The position numbers and the translations under genes were made by a program. A stretch of DNA of 64,000 nt from Nocardia sputorum (lineage in GTDB: Bacteria; Actinomycetota; Actinomycetes; Mycobacteriales; Mycobacteriaceae). The first letter of the stretch is position 1, and every line of letters starts with the position of its first letter. Below the pieces are notes generated by a model, which worked only from the letters and a program-made list of their open reading frames with translations, was not told the origin of the DNA and did not search any database. Positions 41,417 to 50,157 of this stretch are shown here, one piece after another. The stretch spans positions 2,232,001-2,296,000 of the forward strand of contig NZ_AP026978.1 of the NCBI RefSeq assembly GCF_027924405.1, read 5' to 3'.

Positions 41417-42490
41417 ATGGGAGATACCGTGGTCCGGACCGCCGACGCGCTGCTGCTGCTGTCCTTCGGCGGTCCGGAGCGTCCCGACGATGTGATGCCC
41501 TTCCTGGAGAACGTCACCCGGGGTAGGGGAGTGCCGCGCGAGCGTCTCGAAGCGGTCGCCGAGCACTATCTGCACTTCGGCGGTGTCTCACCGATCAACG
41601 CGCTCAATCGCGCCATCATCGCGGCGGTCGAGACCGAATTGGCCTCCGCGTGCCTGGAACTGCCGGTGTACTTCGGCAACCGCAACTGGCATCCGATGGT
41701 GGAGGACACCGTGGCGCGGATGGCCGCCGACGGCGTCGAGTCCGCCTTGGTCTTCCCGACGTCGGCGTGGGGCGGATACTCGGGATGCCTGCAGTACCAC
41801 GAGGACATCGCCAGGGCGCGTGCGGCATTCGGCGCGGGCGCGCCGGAGCTGCTGAAGCTGCGCCAGTACTTCGACCATCCGCTGCTGATCGAGGCGTTCG
41901 CCGACGCCATACGCGCTGCGCTGGAGCGGCTCTCGGCCGGGCAGCGCGCCGCCGCACGACTGGTGTTCACCGCCCATTCCGTCCCGCTGTCGGCCGACGC
42001 CGCCGCGGGACCGCCCGCCGACGGCGGCAGGCTCTACAGCCGCCAGGTCGCCGAGGCTGCCCGATTGTGCGCCGCGGCAACCGGTTTCACCGACTACGAC
42101 GTCGTCTGGCAGTCTCGTTCCGGGCCGCCGCAGGTTCCGTGGCTGGTGCCGGACATCGTCGACCACCTGGACGATCTCGCCGCGAAGGGTGTGCAGGCCG
42201 TGGTCGTCTGCCCGGTGGGCTTCGTCTCCGATCATCTCGAGGTCATCTGGGACCTGGACAACGAGGCCGCACAGAAGGCCGCGGAACTCGGTATGGGCTT
42301 CGCGCGGGCCGCGACGCCGGGAAGTGACCCACGTTTCGCGAAGCTGGTCGTCGAACTGGTCTCCGAGCAGTTGCGCGGCGCCGAACCGCGGCGCCTCGGA
42401 GCGGTCCCCGGTTACGGCTGCACGCGCGACGGAGCCCCGTGCGTCGTCGGCTGTTGCGCGGTGCCGCGCCGTCCCAGCACTGGGAATTGA
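41417..42490 (+). CDS. hemH: ferrochelatase (coproporphyrin III type)
   Basis: 357-aa actinobacterial ferrochelatase (hemZ of M. tuberculosis), inserting iron into coproporphyrin III. Key blocks are [61 protein letters not shown] (active-site His) and [18 protein letters not shown] (Glu). Cys124 and the C-terminal Cys335, Cys342 and Cys346/347 probably ligate the [2Fe-2S] cluster known in this group. ATG 41417 has little Shine-Dalgarno; GTG 41429, four codons in, has GGGAG six bases upstream and fits the family length better. Confidence 0.94.
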   Translation: MGDTVVRTADALLLLSFGGPERPDDVMPFLENVTRGRGVPRERLEAVAEHYLHFGGVSPINALNRAIIAAVETELASACLELPVYFGNRNWHPMVEDTVARMAADGVESALVFPTSAWGGYSGCLQYHEDIARARAAFGAGAPELLKLRQYFDHPLLIEAFADAIRAALERLSAGQRAAARLVFTAHSVPLSADAAAGPPADGGRLYSRQVAEAARLCAAATGFTDYDVVWQSRSGPPQVPWLVPDIVDHLDDLAAKGVQAVVVCPVGFVSDHLEVIWDLDNEAAQKAAELGMGFARAATPGSDPRFAKLVVELVSEQLRGAEPRRLGAVPGYGCTRDGAPCVVGCCAVPRRPSTGN

Positions 42491-42559
42491 GCGGAAGCAG
42501 GCCCGGTAGCATCGCCTGCGACCTTTAGCCGAATCGACTTCTCCGGGGGGAGAATCTCT

Positions 42560-42991
42560 ATGACTTATGCCGACGTGCTGACCAACGCCGCCGTGCTCGA
42601 TCCGCATGCCTGGTCCGACGCGAACGTATGGACCGTGGCTCTCGACACCACCGAGGCCAGGCGCCGCAGCCGCAGCAGAGGCGGTGGCGGCTTCTCCATC
42701 GGTGGTCTGCTGTTGTGCGTCGGGGTGGTTGCCGTCGTCATCGGCCTGATCGTCTGGCTGAGCAAGCGAGGCAAGAACCAGTCCCAGCAACAGCAGCACC
42801 AGCAGTATCCGCAGGCGCAACAGTATCCGCAGCCCTATCCTCCACAGCAGGGTCTTCCAGGGCAGCCGCAGTACCCTGCCCCGCCGCAATATCAGCAGCC
42901 TTACCAGCCGCAGCAGCACCCGCAGTATCAGCAGTACCCGCAACAGCAGCAGTATCCTCCGCAGCAGCAGTACCAACCGCCGCAGCATTGA
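42560..42991 (+). CDS. single-pass membrane protein with Gln/Pro/Tyr-rich tail
   Basis: 143-aa protein. The N-terminal 33 residues are soluble and a basic Arg/Ser/Gly stretch follows (about 34-44). One TM helix is at about 47-68 (GGLLLCVGVVAVVIGLIVWL). A low-complexity tail of about 70 residues repeats QYPQ, QQ and PQYQ units. Such tails are usually disordered and cytosolic or mediate protein clustering. No family recognised. ATG 42560 follows GGGGGGAG. It lies after hemH and is convergent with the protease gene. Confidence 0.7.
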   Translation: MTYADVLTNAAVLDPHAWSDANVWTVALDTTEARRRSRSRGGGGFSIGGLLLCVGVVAVVIGLIVWLSKRGKNQSQQQQHQQYPQAQQYPQPYPPQQGLPGQPQYPAPPQYQQPYQPQQHPQYQQYPQQQQYPPQQQYQPPQH

Positions 42992-43010
42992 GTCCCGCCG
43001 TGCCGGCCAC

Positions 43011-43757
43011 TCAGAAATTCGTGGCGGTCACCCGGGTGTAAACCGTGGGGAACCCGGGGCGCGCCGCGCCGACGCCCCAAGACGTGAGACCGGCGAGCCG
43101 CCCGTCGACGAGAAGCGGTCCGCCGCTGTCGTACTGGGCGGTGTCGGCGGCCGGAGTGCCCGCGCAGAGCATGGTGTGCGGGTCGAAGGCCGGACCATAG
43201 GCGGCGGCGCACTCGCCGTCGGTGGCCAGTGGGACGTTCGCGGCGCGCAACCGGGTGTTGGCTTCGTCGGTTTCCGAGGTCGCGCCCCAGCCCAGGATCG
43301 TTCCGGTGCCCGAAGCGGCGGCCGCGACGGGGATCGTGGGACCGGGCTGCGGCTCGTCCAGAACGAGGATCGCCATATCGTTCTGATAGGCGGTCGTCAC
43401 GTCGAGTACGGTCGCCCGGAAATCCGGATGGATGCGAATGTCCTTGACGTGCACCGTATTTCCCTCGCGCCCGCGCAGGTCGTCGCGGCCGAAGGTGGCG
43501 GTGAGCGTCTGCGCCAGCGGCTGCGCGAGGGCCACGCAGTGTGCCGTGGTGATCACCTGATCCGGCGCGATGAGCGCGCCGCCGCAGAACTGGCCGGAAG
43601 CGCGGGTGAGGAACAACGGCGTGCCGATGGCCGCCAGCCACGGATACTCCGCGGTCGTCGCGTCGGCGCCGCCCACGATCGCCGACGCCGGGGCGTGCAG
43701 CGTCAGCCCGAGCAGAACAGCGAGGGCGGCCGTGCGGCGACGACGGGAAAAGCGCAT
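43011..43757 (-). CDS. secreted trypsin-like serine protease with altered active-site loop
   Basis: 248-aa S1-family protease. Signal peptide RRRRTAALAVLLGLTLHAPA ends around residue 26, followed at once by IVGG (27-30), the mature N-terminus of trypsins. The triad is His73 (TTAHCV), Asp127 (NDMAIL) and Ser211. The usual GDSGGP is YDSGGP here (Tyr209 instead of Gly), which changes the oxyanion hole, and the Cys normally a few residues before it is missing (ADTAQYDSGG). Activity may be altered. ATG 43755-43757. Confidence 0.85.
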   Translation of the reverse strand: MRFSRRRRTAALAVLLGLTLHAPASAIVGGADATTAEYPWLAAIGTPLFLTRASGQFCGGALIAPDQVITTAHCVALAQPLAQTLTATFGRDDLRGREGNTVHVKDIRIHPDFRATVLDVTTAYQNDMAILVLDEPQPGPTIPVAAAASGTGTILGWGATSETDEANTRLRAANVPLATDGECAAAYGPAFDPHTMLCAGTPAADTAQYDSGGPLLVDGRLAGLTSWGVGAARPGFPTVYTRVTATNF

Positions 43758-43779
43758 GTCACACCGCCCGAGACATCGG

Positions 43780-44595
43780 TCAGCCCCTTCCGCGCGCGGA
43801 GGCGTGCACGGCGACCAGACGCGCGGCGCGGATCGCGTCCCACAGCGGCCGCAGCAGCGATTCCTGCGCGCCGATCGCGCTGGCGGAGGTGGGTGCGGAC
43901 GCGGGCTCTCGCTGCGCCACCGTGAGGATGGCCGCGACATGATCGGCGGTGTCCAGGATGCGCCTGGCCCGCAGCGGGATCGATTCGGGATAGTCGTGCC
44001 GCGAGTAGTCGGCGAGTTCGGCTTCGATGAGCTCGCGCGGATCGGAATCGATCGTGCCGAGCGAGGTCGTGTGCAGTTTCATCAACGCGTCGGCGGCGTC
44101 GCGGACCGCTTCGCGCATCGCGTATTCGGCCTCGCCGAGCGACATGTCGGGCCCGGGCTCCGCCGGGATGGGCGTGCTGTAGACGGTCCACTGCAGGGTG
44201 TCGTCGTCGGTCCACCGGGGGATGAGTCCGGTGCCGTCGGCGCCCGGCACGCCGATCAGGATGCCCTCCTCCGCCTCGATCGCGTCGGCGGCGAACGCCG
44301 TGCCCGCGGGAACTCCACGCACGTCTCCGGGGACGGGGAGCACCAACCGCAACTGTGCCCCCGGCTGGGCCATCGTCTCGCGAATCACCTTGAGCAACGC
44401 CATGACTCCGCTGCCCGGCAGGTTACCGTGCGCGGACCAGGGTAGGTCGGTGCGTCCGCCGGTGAGCGGGTCGCCCGCCGCGATCGTGTGCTTCGGCGCC
44501 CATGCGTGCAAGGCGGCCAAAACGTCGTCGGGCGCACTGCGGCCGGCCAGCCAGGAGCTCGCCCACACCGTCAGCGTCGCACTTGGAGAGCACAT
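43780..44595 (-). CDS. conserved hypothetical protein
   Basis: 271-aa protein without signal peptide or TM helix. Segments of note: TLTVWASSWLAGRSAPDDVL, HGNLPGSGVMALLKVIRE, LRLVLPVPGDVRGVPAGTAF, EEGILIGVPGADGTGLIPRW and ADALMKLHTTSLGTIDSDPR. I recognise no domain; similar hypothetical proteins occur in Nocardia and mycobacteria. ATG 44593-44595 lies in an AT-rich stretch (ATAATTATCGAG) that may be its promoter. It ends 22 bp before the protease start, so the two may be co-transcribed. Confidence 0.72.
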   Translation of the reverse strand: MCSPSATLTVWASSWLAGRSAPDDVLAALHAWAPKHTIAAGDPLTGGRTDLPWSAHGNLPGSGVMALLKVIRETMAQPGAQLRLVLPVPGDVRGVPAGTAFAADAIEAEEGILIGVPGADGTGLIPRWTDDDTLQWTVYSTPIPAEPGPDMSLGEAEYAMREAVRDAADALMKLHTTSLGTIDSDPRELIEAELADYSRHDYPESIPLRARRILDTADHVAAILTVAQREPASAPTSASAIGAQESLLRPLWDAIRAARLVAVHASARGRG

Positions 44596-44723
44596 AATTA
44601 TCGAGCATAAGGGGTGGGCGCTACCGGTGGGCATCCATGCGCAAGGGCATTGGTGAGCAGCGCGGAAACCGCGGGCGCCGCGCCGTCGGCGACGAGCGGG
44701 TCCGCGCGGATACCGCCCGGCGG

Positions 44724-45566
44724 CTAACCGTGCCTGCCGCGCTGGTCCGGCTCGGTGACGAAATCGATGAGGCGCTCGACCGCGCCGATGAGCGGAGCCT
44801 CCAGATCGCGGAAGGAGGTCACCGCGCCGTACACCCGCCGCCAGCCGTCCTGCGGGGTGCCCCAGCCCAGACGGGCGCAGACGCCGGTCTTCCAGTCCTC
44901 GTCCCGGGGCACCTGCGGCCACCGGGCGATGCCGAGGGTATCCGGGCGCACCGCCTGCCAGACGTCGACGAACGGGTGACCGGTCACCAGGACGTGCGGG
45001 CCGAGGCCGGTGGTCAGCTGGGTTTCCTTCGATCCGGTCACCAGGTGGTCGACCAGGACGCCGACCCGCCTGCCCGGGCCCGGCTCGAACTCCGTGAGGC
45101 GCGCGGCCAGGTTGTCCAGACCTTCCAATTGCTCCACGACCACCCCCTCGACGCGCAGATCGTGGCCCCACACCCGCTCGACGAGCGCGGCGTCGTGGAC
45201 GCCCTCCACCCAGATCCGGCTGCCGCGGGCGACCCGGGCGCGCAAGCCCTCGACCCGGGTGGACCCGGAGGCGGAGCGGGTGGGCGCCTTCGGCGGGGCG
45301 GCCGCCGGCCGCACCAGCGTCACCGGCTCGCCGTCGATGAGGAACGCGGCCTCGCGCAGTGCGAACAGGCGCACCGCGCCGCGGGCGTCCTCCAGTTTCA
45401 CGAACTCGCCGTCGTAGCTGCGATCGAATCCGACCACCGCGCCGCAGAATCCGGTCGCGGCGTCTTCGACGACCAGGTCGCGTTCCGCGGTGACCGTGGG
45501 CACCGCCCTTTTCTTCGATCGAGGATGTCCGGAGAAGATGTCGCCATACCTGTCACGCCCGCTCAC
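44724..45566 (-). CDS. DUF3097 domain-containing protein (Rv1486c-like)
   Basis: 280-aa protein of the DUF3097 family, actinobacterial and of unknown function. The N-terminus MSGRDRYGDIFSGHPR is typical, with GSRIWVEGVHDAALVERVWG (a Toprim-like WVEGxHDAxLVExVW pattern), GVLVDHLVTGSKET, VLVTGHPFVDVWQAVRP and WPQVPRDEDWKTGVCARLGW. The Toprim-like acidic motifs (EGxHD, DHLV) suggest a nucleic-acid-related catalytic site; that is inference. Position matches Rv1486c in M. tuberculosis. Confidence 0.88.
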   Translation of the reverse strand: MSGRDRYGDIFSGHPRSKKRAVPTVTAERDLVVEDAATGFCGAVVGFDRSYDGEFVKLEDARGAVRLFALREAAFLIDGEPVTLVRPAAAPPKAPTRSASGSTRVEGLRARVARGSRIWVEGVHDAALVERVWGHDLRVEGVVVEQLEGLDNLAARLTEFEPGPGRRVGVLVDHLVTGSKETQLTTGLGPHVLVTGHPFVDVWQAVRPDTLGIARWPQVPRDEDWKTGVCARLGWGTPQDGWRRVYGAVTSFRDLEAPLIGAVERLIDFVTEPDQRGRHG

Positions 45567-45696
45567 CTGCCTGAAGCTAGCACCGCCGCTATGGCTTTCG
45601 CCGCACCCGGGTGACCGCGCGTCCGCTCGCGGAATTCCTCCGGAGTACTCGCCGAGGTCGCGCCCGATATCATGATCGGCGCACTACAGTGGTCGT

Positions 45697-46128
45697 GTGG
45701 CCGCAATTTTTTGGCTGGTCGCGGGCGTTCTGCTCGCGGCGGCGGAGATGCTCACCGGCGATTTCACGCTGCTGATGCTCGGTGTCGCCGCGCTGGGCAC
45801 CGCGGGCGTCAGCGCGGCGGCGGACACCTCGCTGGTGGTGGACGCCATCGTCTTCGCAGTGGTCTCGGCGGTGCTGTTCCTCGGCGTGCGCCCGATCATC
45901 CGGCGTCGCTTCGGAACTCCGCCGCCGACGCCGACGAACGTGGACGCCCTGCCGGGGAAGACCGCCCTGGTGCTCGAACGGGTCGCGGAGCACTCCGGTC
46001 AGGTGAAGCTGGGCGGGGAGGTCTGGACCGCGCGGCCGATGGATACGAGCGAAGTCTATGAACCGGGTACGACCGTGTATGTCATGAAGATCGACGGCGC
46101 TACCGCCGTCGTCTGGAAGGGGCCTTGA
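45697..46128 (+). CDS. NfeD family membrane protein (Rv1487-like)
   Basis: 143-aa NfeD-like protein. Two or three N-terminal TM helices are visible (IFWLVAGVLLAAAEMLTGDF; LLMLGVAALGTAGVSA; AIVFAVVSAVLFLGVRPII). A C-terminal OB-fold domain follows (ALPGKTALVLERVAEHSGQV, GEVWTARPMDTSEVYEPGTT, VYVMKIDGATAVVWKG). NfeD partners SPFH proteins in membrane microdomains. GTG 45697 is the start; the stop overlaps the SPFH ATG (TGATG). Confidence 0.92.
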   Translation: MAAIFWLVAGVLLAAAEMLTGDFTLLMLGVAALGTAGVSAAADTSLVVDAIVFAVVSAVLFLGVRPIIRRRFGTPPPTPTNVDALPGKTALVLERVAEHSGQVKLGGEVWTARPMDTSEVYEPGTTVYVMKIDGATAVVWKGP

Positions 46129-47405
46129 TGGCTGTACTGATCGTTGCCGCCGTCCTCGTCTTGCTGGTCGTGGTGGTGGTCTTCAAGTCGATCGCGCTGG
46201 TGCCGCAGGCCGAGGCGGCGGTGATCGAGCGGCTGGGCCGGTATTCGCGGACCGTGTCCGGCCAGCTGACATTCCTGGTGCCGTTCGCCGACCGGGTCCG
46301 CGCCAAGGTGGATCTGCGGGAGCGGGTGGTGTCGTTCCCGCCGCAGCCGGTGATCACCGAGGACAACCTGACCCTGCACATCGACACCGTGGTCTATTTC
46401 CAGGTGACCAGCCCGCAGGCGGCGGTGTACGAGATCAGCAACTACATCGCCGCCGTCGAGCAGCTGACGGTCACCACGCTGCGCAACGTGGTCGGCGGCA
46501 TGACGCTCGAGCAGACCCTGACCTCCCGCGACGCGATCAACGGCCAGCTGCGCGGCGTGCTGGACGAGGCGACCGGGCGCTGGGGTCTGCGCGTCGCGCG
46601 GGTCGAGCTGAAGAGCATCGATCCGCCTCCCTCGATCCAGGAATCGATGGAGAAGCAGATGAAGGCCGACCGCGAGAAGCGCGCCATGATCCTCACCGCC
46701 GAGGGCCAGCGCGAATCGCAGATCAAGACGGCCGAGGGCTCGAAACAGGCGCAGATCCTGTCCGCCGAGGGCGCCAAGCAGTCGGCGATCCTGGCCGCCG
46801 AAGGTGAACGGCAGAGCCGCATCCTGCGGGCGCAGGGTGAGCGCGCCGCCGCCTACTTGCAGGCGCAAGGCCAGGCCAAGGCCATCGAAAAGGTCTTCGC
46901 CGCCATCAAATCCGGCAAACCGACGCCGGAACTGCTTGCCTATCAATACATGCAGACGCTGCCCATGGTCGCGCGCGGTGACGCCAACAAGGTGTGGTTG
47001 GTGCCCAGCGACTTCGGCAAAGCACTCGAAGGGTTCGCCAAGAGCTTCGGCACGCAGGGCGAGGACGGCGTGTTCCGGTACGAGCCGCCCGCCTCCGACG
47101 GCGCGGAAGTCAAGCCGGAGGACGACTCCGACGTCGCGGACTGGTTCGATACCGCGCCGGACCCGACCATCGAGCGCGCCGTGCGGGCCGCCGAGGCGAC
47201 GGCGCGGACTCCGGTCGAGGGGCTGACTCCGACACCGCCTCCGCAGAACTTCGAACCGTCGCCGCACCAGCCGGTCATTCCTCCGCACGAGGCTTTCCCG
47301 GCCCAGCAGCCGCCGCCACAGGAGCCGCCGCAGCAACCTCCGGCCCAGCGCCCGGACGACCCGCACGGCCGTCCTTGGCAGCCGCCGGAGAATTTCTCGA
47401 AATAG
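46128..47405 (+). CDS. SPFH/stomatin-like protein (Rv1488-like)
   Basis: 425-aa membrane-anchored SPFH (band 7) protein that forms oligomers on the inner membrane. It has a TM helix at about residues 2-20, then SPFH blocks AVIERLGRYSRTVSGQLTFL, DRVRAKVDLRERVVSFPPQP and TLRNVVGGMTLEQTLTSRDA. A coiled coil follows made of 11-residue repeats starting AEG (AEGQRESQIKT, AEGSKQAQILS, AEGAKQSAILA, AEGERQSRILR, then AQG variants; about 188-250). The tail is Pro/Gln-rich. It is translationally coupled to NfeD. Confidence 0.94.
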   Translation: MAVLIVAAVLVLLVVVVVFKSIALVPQAEAAVIERLGRYSRTVSGQLTFLVPFADRVRAKVDLRERVVSFPPQPVITEDNLTLHIDTVVYFQVTSPQAAVYEISNYIAAVEQLTVTTLRNVVGGMTLEQTLTSRDAINGQLRGVLDEATGRWGLRVARVELKSIDPPPSIQESMEKQMKADREKRAMILTAEGQRESQIKTAEGSKQAQILSAEGAKQSAILAAEGERQSRILRAQGERAAAYLQAQGQAKAIEKVFAAIKSGKPTPELLAYQYMQTLPMVARGDANKVWLVPSDFGKALEGFAKSFGTQGEDGVFRYEPPASDGAEVKPEDDSDVADWFDTAPDPTIERAVRAAEATARTPVEGLTPTPPPQNFEPSPHQPVIPPHEAFPAQQPPPQEPPQQPPAQRPDDPHGRPWQPPENFSK

Positions 47406-47418
47406 GCACACATCCCAG

Positions 47419-47448
47419 CCGCCCCGGACTCGCCCGAGTCCGGGGCGG
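47419..47448. terminator. bidirectional terminator between convergent genes
   Basis: Perfect 14-bp stem CCGCCCCGGACTCG / CGAGTCCGGGGCGG with almost no loop, between the SPFH gene (ends 47405) and the SGNH gene (ends 47472 on minus). Confidence 0.75.
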
Positions 47449-47471
47449 TCGTGTCGGCGCCGCTGAATCGC

Positions 47472-48314
47472 TCAGCCGGGCAGTCCGGCGGCGCGGATCG
47501 CCGGGAGCATGACATCGGCGACGCCACGCATGCCCTGCGGGGTGAGGTGGTAGGGAATGAGTGTCTCGGTGGCGACCACGGGGTCGATCCAACGGACGCC
47601 GACCGGCGCGCACGCATCGCGGCCCGTCGAGGCGGTGCGGGTGTCGACATAGGTGGCGCCGTGCGCGGTGGCTACCCGGGCCACCACGGTGTTGAGACGG
47701 TCGAAGGCGGCTTGGATGGGCGCGGCGTCGGACGGGCGCAGACCGACCAGCTCCGGACAGCCGCCGTCGCGCACATAGGTCGGCCAGCCGTCGACCACGA
47801 TCGTCGCCCGCGGCGCCAGGGACGAGATCTGTTGCAGGGCGGTCGCATAGGACGTCGCGATCGCCTCGATGTCGGCGTCCCAGCCCGGTCCGGCGCACCC
47901 GCCGATACCGGAGAGGCCGTAGACATGACAGGCGACGATGTGCTCGGCCATCAAGGCGTCGTTGGCGCCGATGTGCACTGTGACCAACCTGGTGGCCGGG
48001 CCGAGGGCGTCGAACTGGGGTGGGATGCCCGGCCCCTGCGCGGCGGTGAGATCCGGGATGCGCGCGGAGTTGCAGGTGCGGTCGTCGATCCGCAGACCCA
48101 GGTCCGCGGCGATCAGTTTCGGGGTGTTCGCGGTCGAGCGGAGACATCGAGGTGGGGACGTGACGTCGTAGTTCCGCACGCCGGTGGTGGCCGCCCCGGA
48201 ATCACCCAGCGCGACGTATTCGGCCCCGGCTCCGGGGGCGGCCTCGGCGGGGGCGGTGGCGCCCAAGGCGATCAGGCAGGCGATGACCGCCGCGGCCCGC
48301 GCAGGGTTCGTCAT
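47472..48314 (-). CDS. secreted SGNH/GDSL hydrolase
   Basis: 280-aa exported esterase/lipase-like protein. The signal peptide is about residues 1-31 (AAAVIACLIALGATAPAEAA). Block I YVALGDSGAATTG has the nucleophile Ser in GDSG, block III is VHIGANDAL (GxND), and block V contains the Asp/His region YHLTPQGMRGVADVML (HLTPxG, catalytic His). Six or more Cys suggest disulfides. ATG 48312-48314 is preceded by AAAGGA; a longer frame to 48359 exists but would bury the signal peptide. Substrate unknown. Confidence 0.88.
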   Translation of the reverse strand: MTNPARAAAVIACLIALGATAPAEAAPGAGAEYVALGDSGAATTGVRNYDVTSPPRCLRSTANTPKLIAADLGLRIDDRTCNSARIPDLTAAQGPGIPPQFDALGPATRLVTVHIGANDALMAEHIVACHVYGLSGIGGCAGPGWDADIEAIATSYATALQQISSLAPRATIVVDGWPTYVRDGGCPELVGLRPSDAAPIQAAFDRLNTVVARVATAHGATYVDTRTASTGRDACAPVGVRWIDPVVATETLIPYHLTPQGMRGVADVMLPAIRAAGLPG

Positions 48315-48432
48315 GTCGGGTCCTTTGTCCGTCGCATGGTCGGCGCGCTCACTGGACACCTACGTCTCGCTGTGCCGAACGCTACTCGGCGAGCCGAGCC
48401 CGTGGGCGCGATCGGGTGGCAGACTTCCAGCT

Positions 48433-49110
48433 ATGACGACATCTGGATGGGCCGACGTGGACCGCTATCTGGTGGAGACACTGGTGGCGGACCCCGATTC
48501 CGACGCGGCGCTGGACGCGAACAAGGCGGCCGGCCTACCTCCGATCGACGTGTCACCGCCGCAGGGGAAGTTCCTGCACCTGCTGGCCAGGACGGTCGCG
48601 GCGCGGCGCGTGCTGGAGATCGGCACGCTCGGCGGGTACAGCACGATCTGGCTCGCCCGGGCAGTCGGCCCCAAGGGGCGGGTGATCACGCTGGAGTTCT
48701 CCGCCCAGCACGCCGACGTGGCGCGGGCGAACCTGGAGCGAGCCGGTGTCGGCGACCGGGTGGAGATCCGGGTCGGCGCCGCGCTGGACAGCTTGCCCGT
48801 GCTGGCGGAGGAGGACCCGGACCCGTTCGACTTGGTGTTCATCGACGCGGACAAGGTGAACAACTCGAACTACGTGCTGTGGGCGCTGCGGCTGACCCGG
48901 CCCGGCTCGGTGATCATCGTCGACAATGTGGTCCGCGGCGGCAGGATCGCCGAGGAGCATTCCGAGGACCCCAACGCACAGGCAAGCCGCGAGCTGGTCG
49001 AGTTGCTCGCCGCCGAACCGAGCCTGGATGCGACCGTGGTCCAGACCGTCGGCGGCAAGGGCTGGGACGGTTTCGCTTATGCCGTGGTGAACGGCGACGG
49101 CGTCGAGTGA
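48433..49110 (+). CDS. O-methyltransferase (class I SAM, COMT/CCoAOMT-like)
   Basis: 225-aa SAM-dependent O-methyltransferase. SPPQGKFLHLLARTVAARRV and VLEIGTLGGYSTIWLARAV (SAM motif I), ITLEFSAQHADVARANLERA (motif II acid), DLVFIDADKVNNSNYVLWAL (metal-binding Asp) and VIIVDNVVRGGRI are classical for the catechol O-methyltransferase-like family. Mg dependence is expected. ATG 48433. It is convergent with the quinone oxidoreductase gene, 7 bp apart. Confidence 0.92.
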   Translation: MTTSGWADVDRYLVETLVADPDSDAALDANKAAGLPPIDVSPPQGKFLHLLARTVAARRVLEIGTLGGYSTIWLARAVGPKGRVITLEFSAQHADVARANLERAGVGDRVEIRVGAALDSLPVLAEEDPDPFDLVFIDADKVNNSNYVLWALRLTRPGSVIIVDNVVRGGRIAEEHSEDPNAQASRELVELLAAEPSLDATVVQTVGGKGWDGFAYAVVNGDGVE

Positions 49111-49117
49111 ACGGGCG

Positions 49118-50110
49118 CTAGGGTTCCAGCACCACTTTTCCGGTCGTTCCGCGCGTCTCCAGCGCGCGGTGGGCGGCGGCCGCGTCGGCGAGCGCGAAGC
49201 GATGCACGGCCGGACGCAACCGGCCCGCGGCCGCCTCGGCCATCGCGCGCTCCTCCAGGACGCGCAGATCGCCGCCGGCTCGCGCCAGCATCGGCGGGCC
49301 GATCACCATCTCCGACGTGATCCCGCGTGCGGCCAGATCGTCGGCGGAAAGCCGCACCGGACCGTCGTCCGCCGACTTGCCGGACCAGCCGTAGACCAGA
49401 TGCCGCCCACCGGGGGCGAGCAGGTCGATGCCGGTGCGGGCGACGGCGCCGCCCACCGAGTCGAACAGCACGTGCACCCCGCGATCGCCGACGAGTGCAC
49501 GCACCCGGTCGGGCCAGTCCGGCAACAGGTAGTCCACCGCGAGGTCGGCGCCGTTGCGGCGCACGGGATCCAGTTTCGCGGGGCCACCGGCGGCGCCGAT
49601 CACCGTGGCTCCGGCGTTCTTCGCGTACTGCACGAGCAAGGTTCCGATACCGCCCGCCGCGGCCGTCACCAGGACAACGCTGCCGGGCTCCAGATCGGCG
49701 AACTGAAGGATGCCCATGGTCGTGCGCCCGGTGCCGATCATCGCCACCGCCTCCGCGGCGTCCAGGTCGGCGGGGATCTCGTGCAGCCGGGCGGCGTCGG
49801 TCACGGCCAGCTCGGCGTAACCGCCGGGCACCGCGCCGAGATGGGCGACCACGCGCGCGCCGAGCAGACCAGCGGACACGCCATCGCCCACCCGGTCCAC
49901 CGTGCCCGCGACTTCGCGTCCGGGAACGGTGGGCAGCTCGGGCAACGGAAACGGCCCCGGTTCGCCTCTGCGCAGCACGGTGTCGATCAGATGCACACCG
50001 GCGGCCGCGACCGCGATGCGCACCTGCCCGGGGCTGGGCACGGGATCGGGAACGGTTTCGTAGCGCAGGTTCTCGGCCGGGCCGAAGGCATGAAGGCGAA
50101 TGGCGTGCAC
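49118..50110 (-). CDS. quinone oxidoreductase-like zinc-binding dehydrogenase
   Basis: 330-aa medium-chain reductase without structural zinc cysteines, of the NADPH:quinone oxidoreductase branch. It shows HAIRLHAFGPAENLRYETVP at the N-terminus, PELPTVPGREVAGTVDRVGD, TGRTTMGILQFADLEPGSVV and the cofactor loop VTAAAGGIGTLLVQYAKNAG. Upstream of it on the same strand is a TetR gene that may regulate it as well as the divergent MFS gene. Substrate unknown. Confidence 0.9.
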   Translation of the reverse strand: MHAIRLHAFGPAENLRYETVPDPVPSPGQVRIAVAAAGVHLIDTVLRRGEPGPFPLPELPTVPGREVAGTVDRVGDGVSAGLLGARVVAHLGAVPGGYAELAVTDAARLHEIPADLDAAEAVAMIGTGRTTMGILQFADLEPGSVVLVTAAAGGIGTLLVQYAKNAGATVIGAAGGPAKLDPVRRNGADLAVDYLLPDWPDRVRALVGDRGVHVLFDSVGGAVARTGIDLLAPGGRHLVYGWSGKSADDGPVRLSADDLAARGITSEMVIGPPMLARAGGDLRVLEERAMAEAAAGRLRPAVHRFALADAAAAHRALETRGTTGKVVLEP

Positions 50111-50157
50111 GGTGACTCCTGTTCGTGAGCGGTCGCCGGCCAGCCTGCAACATCAAG

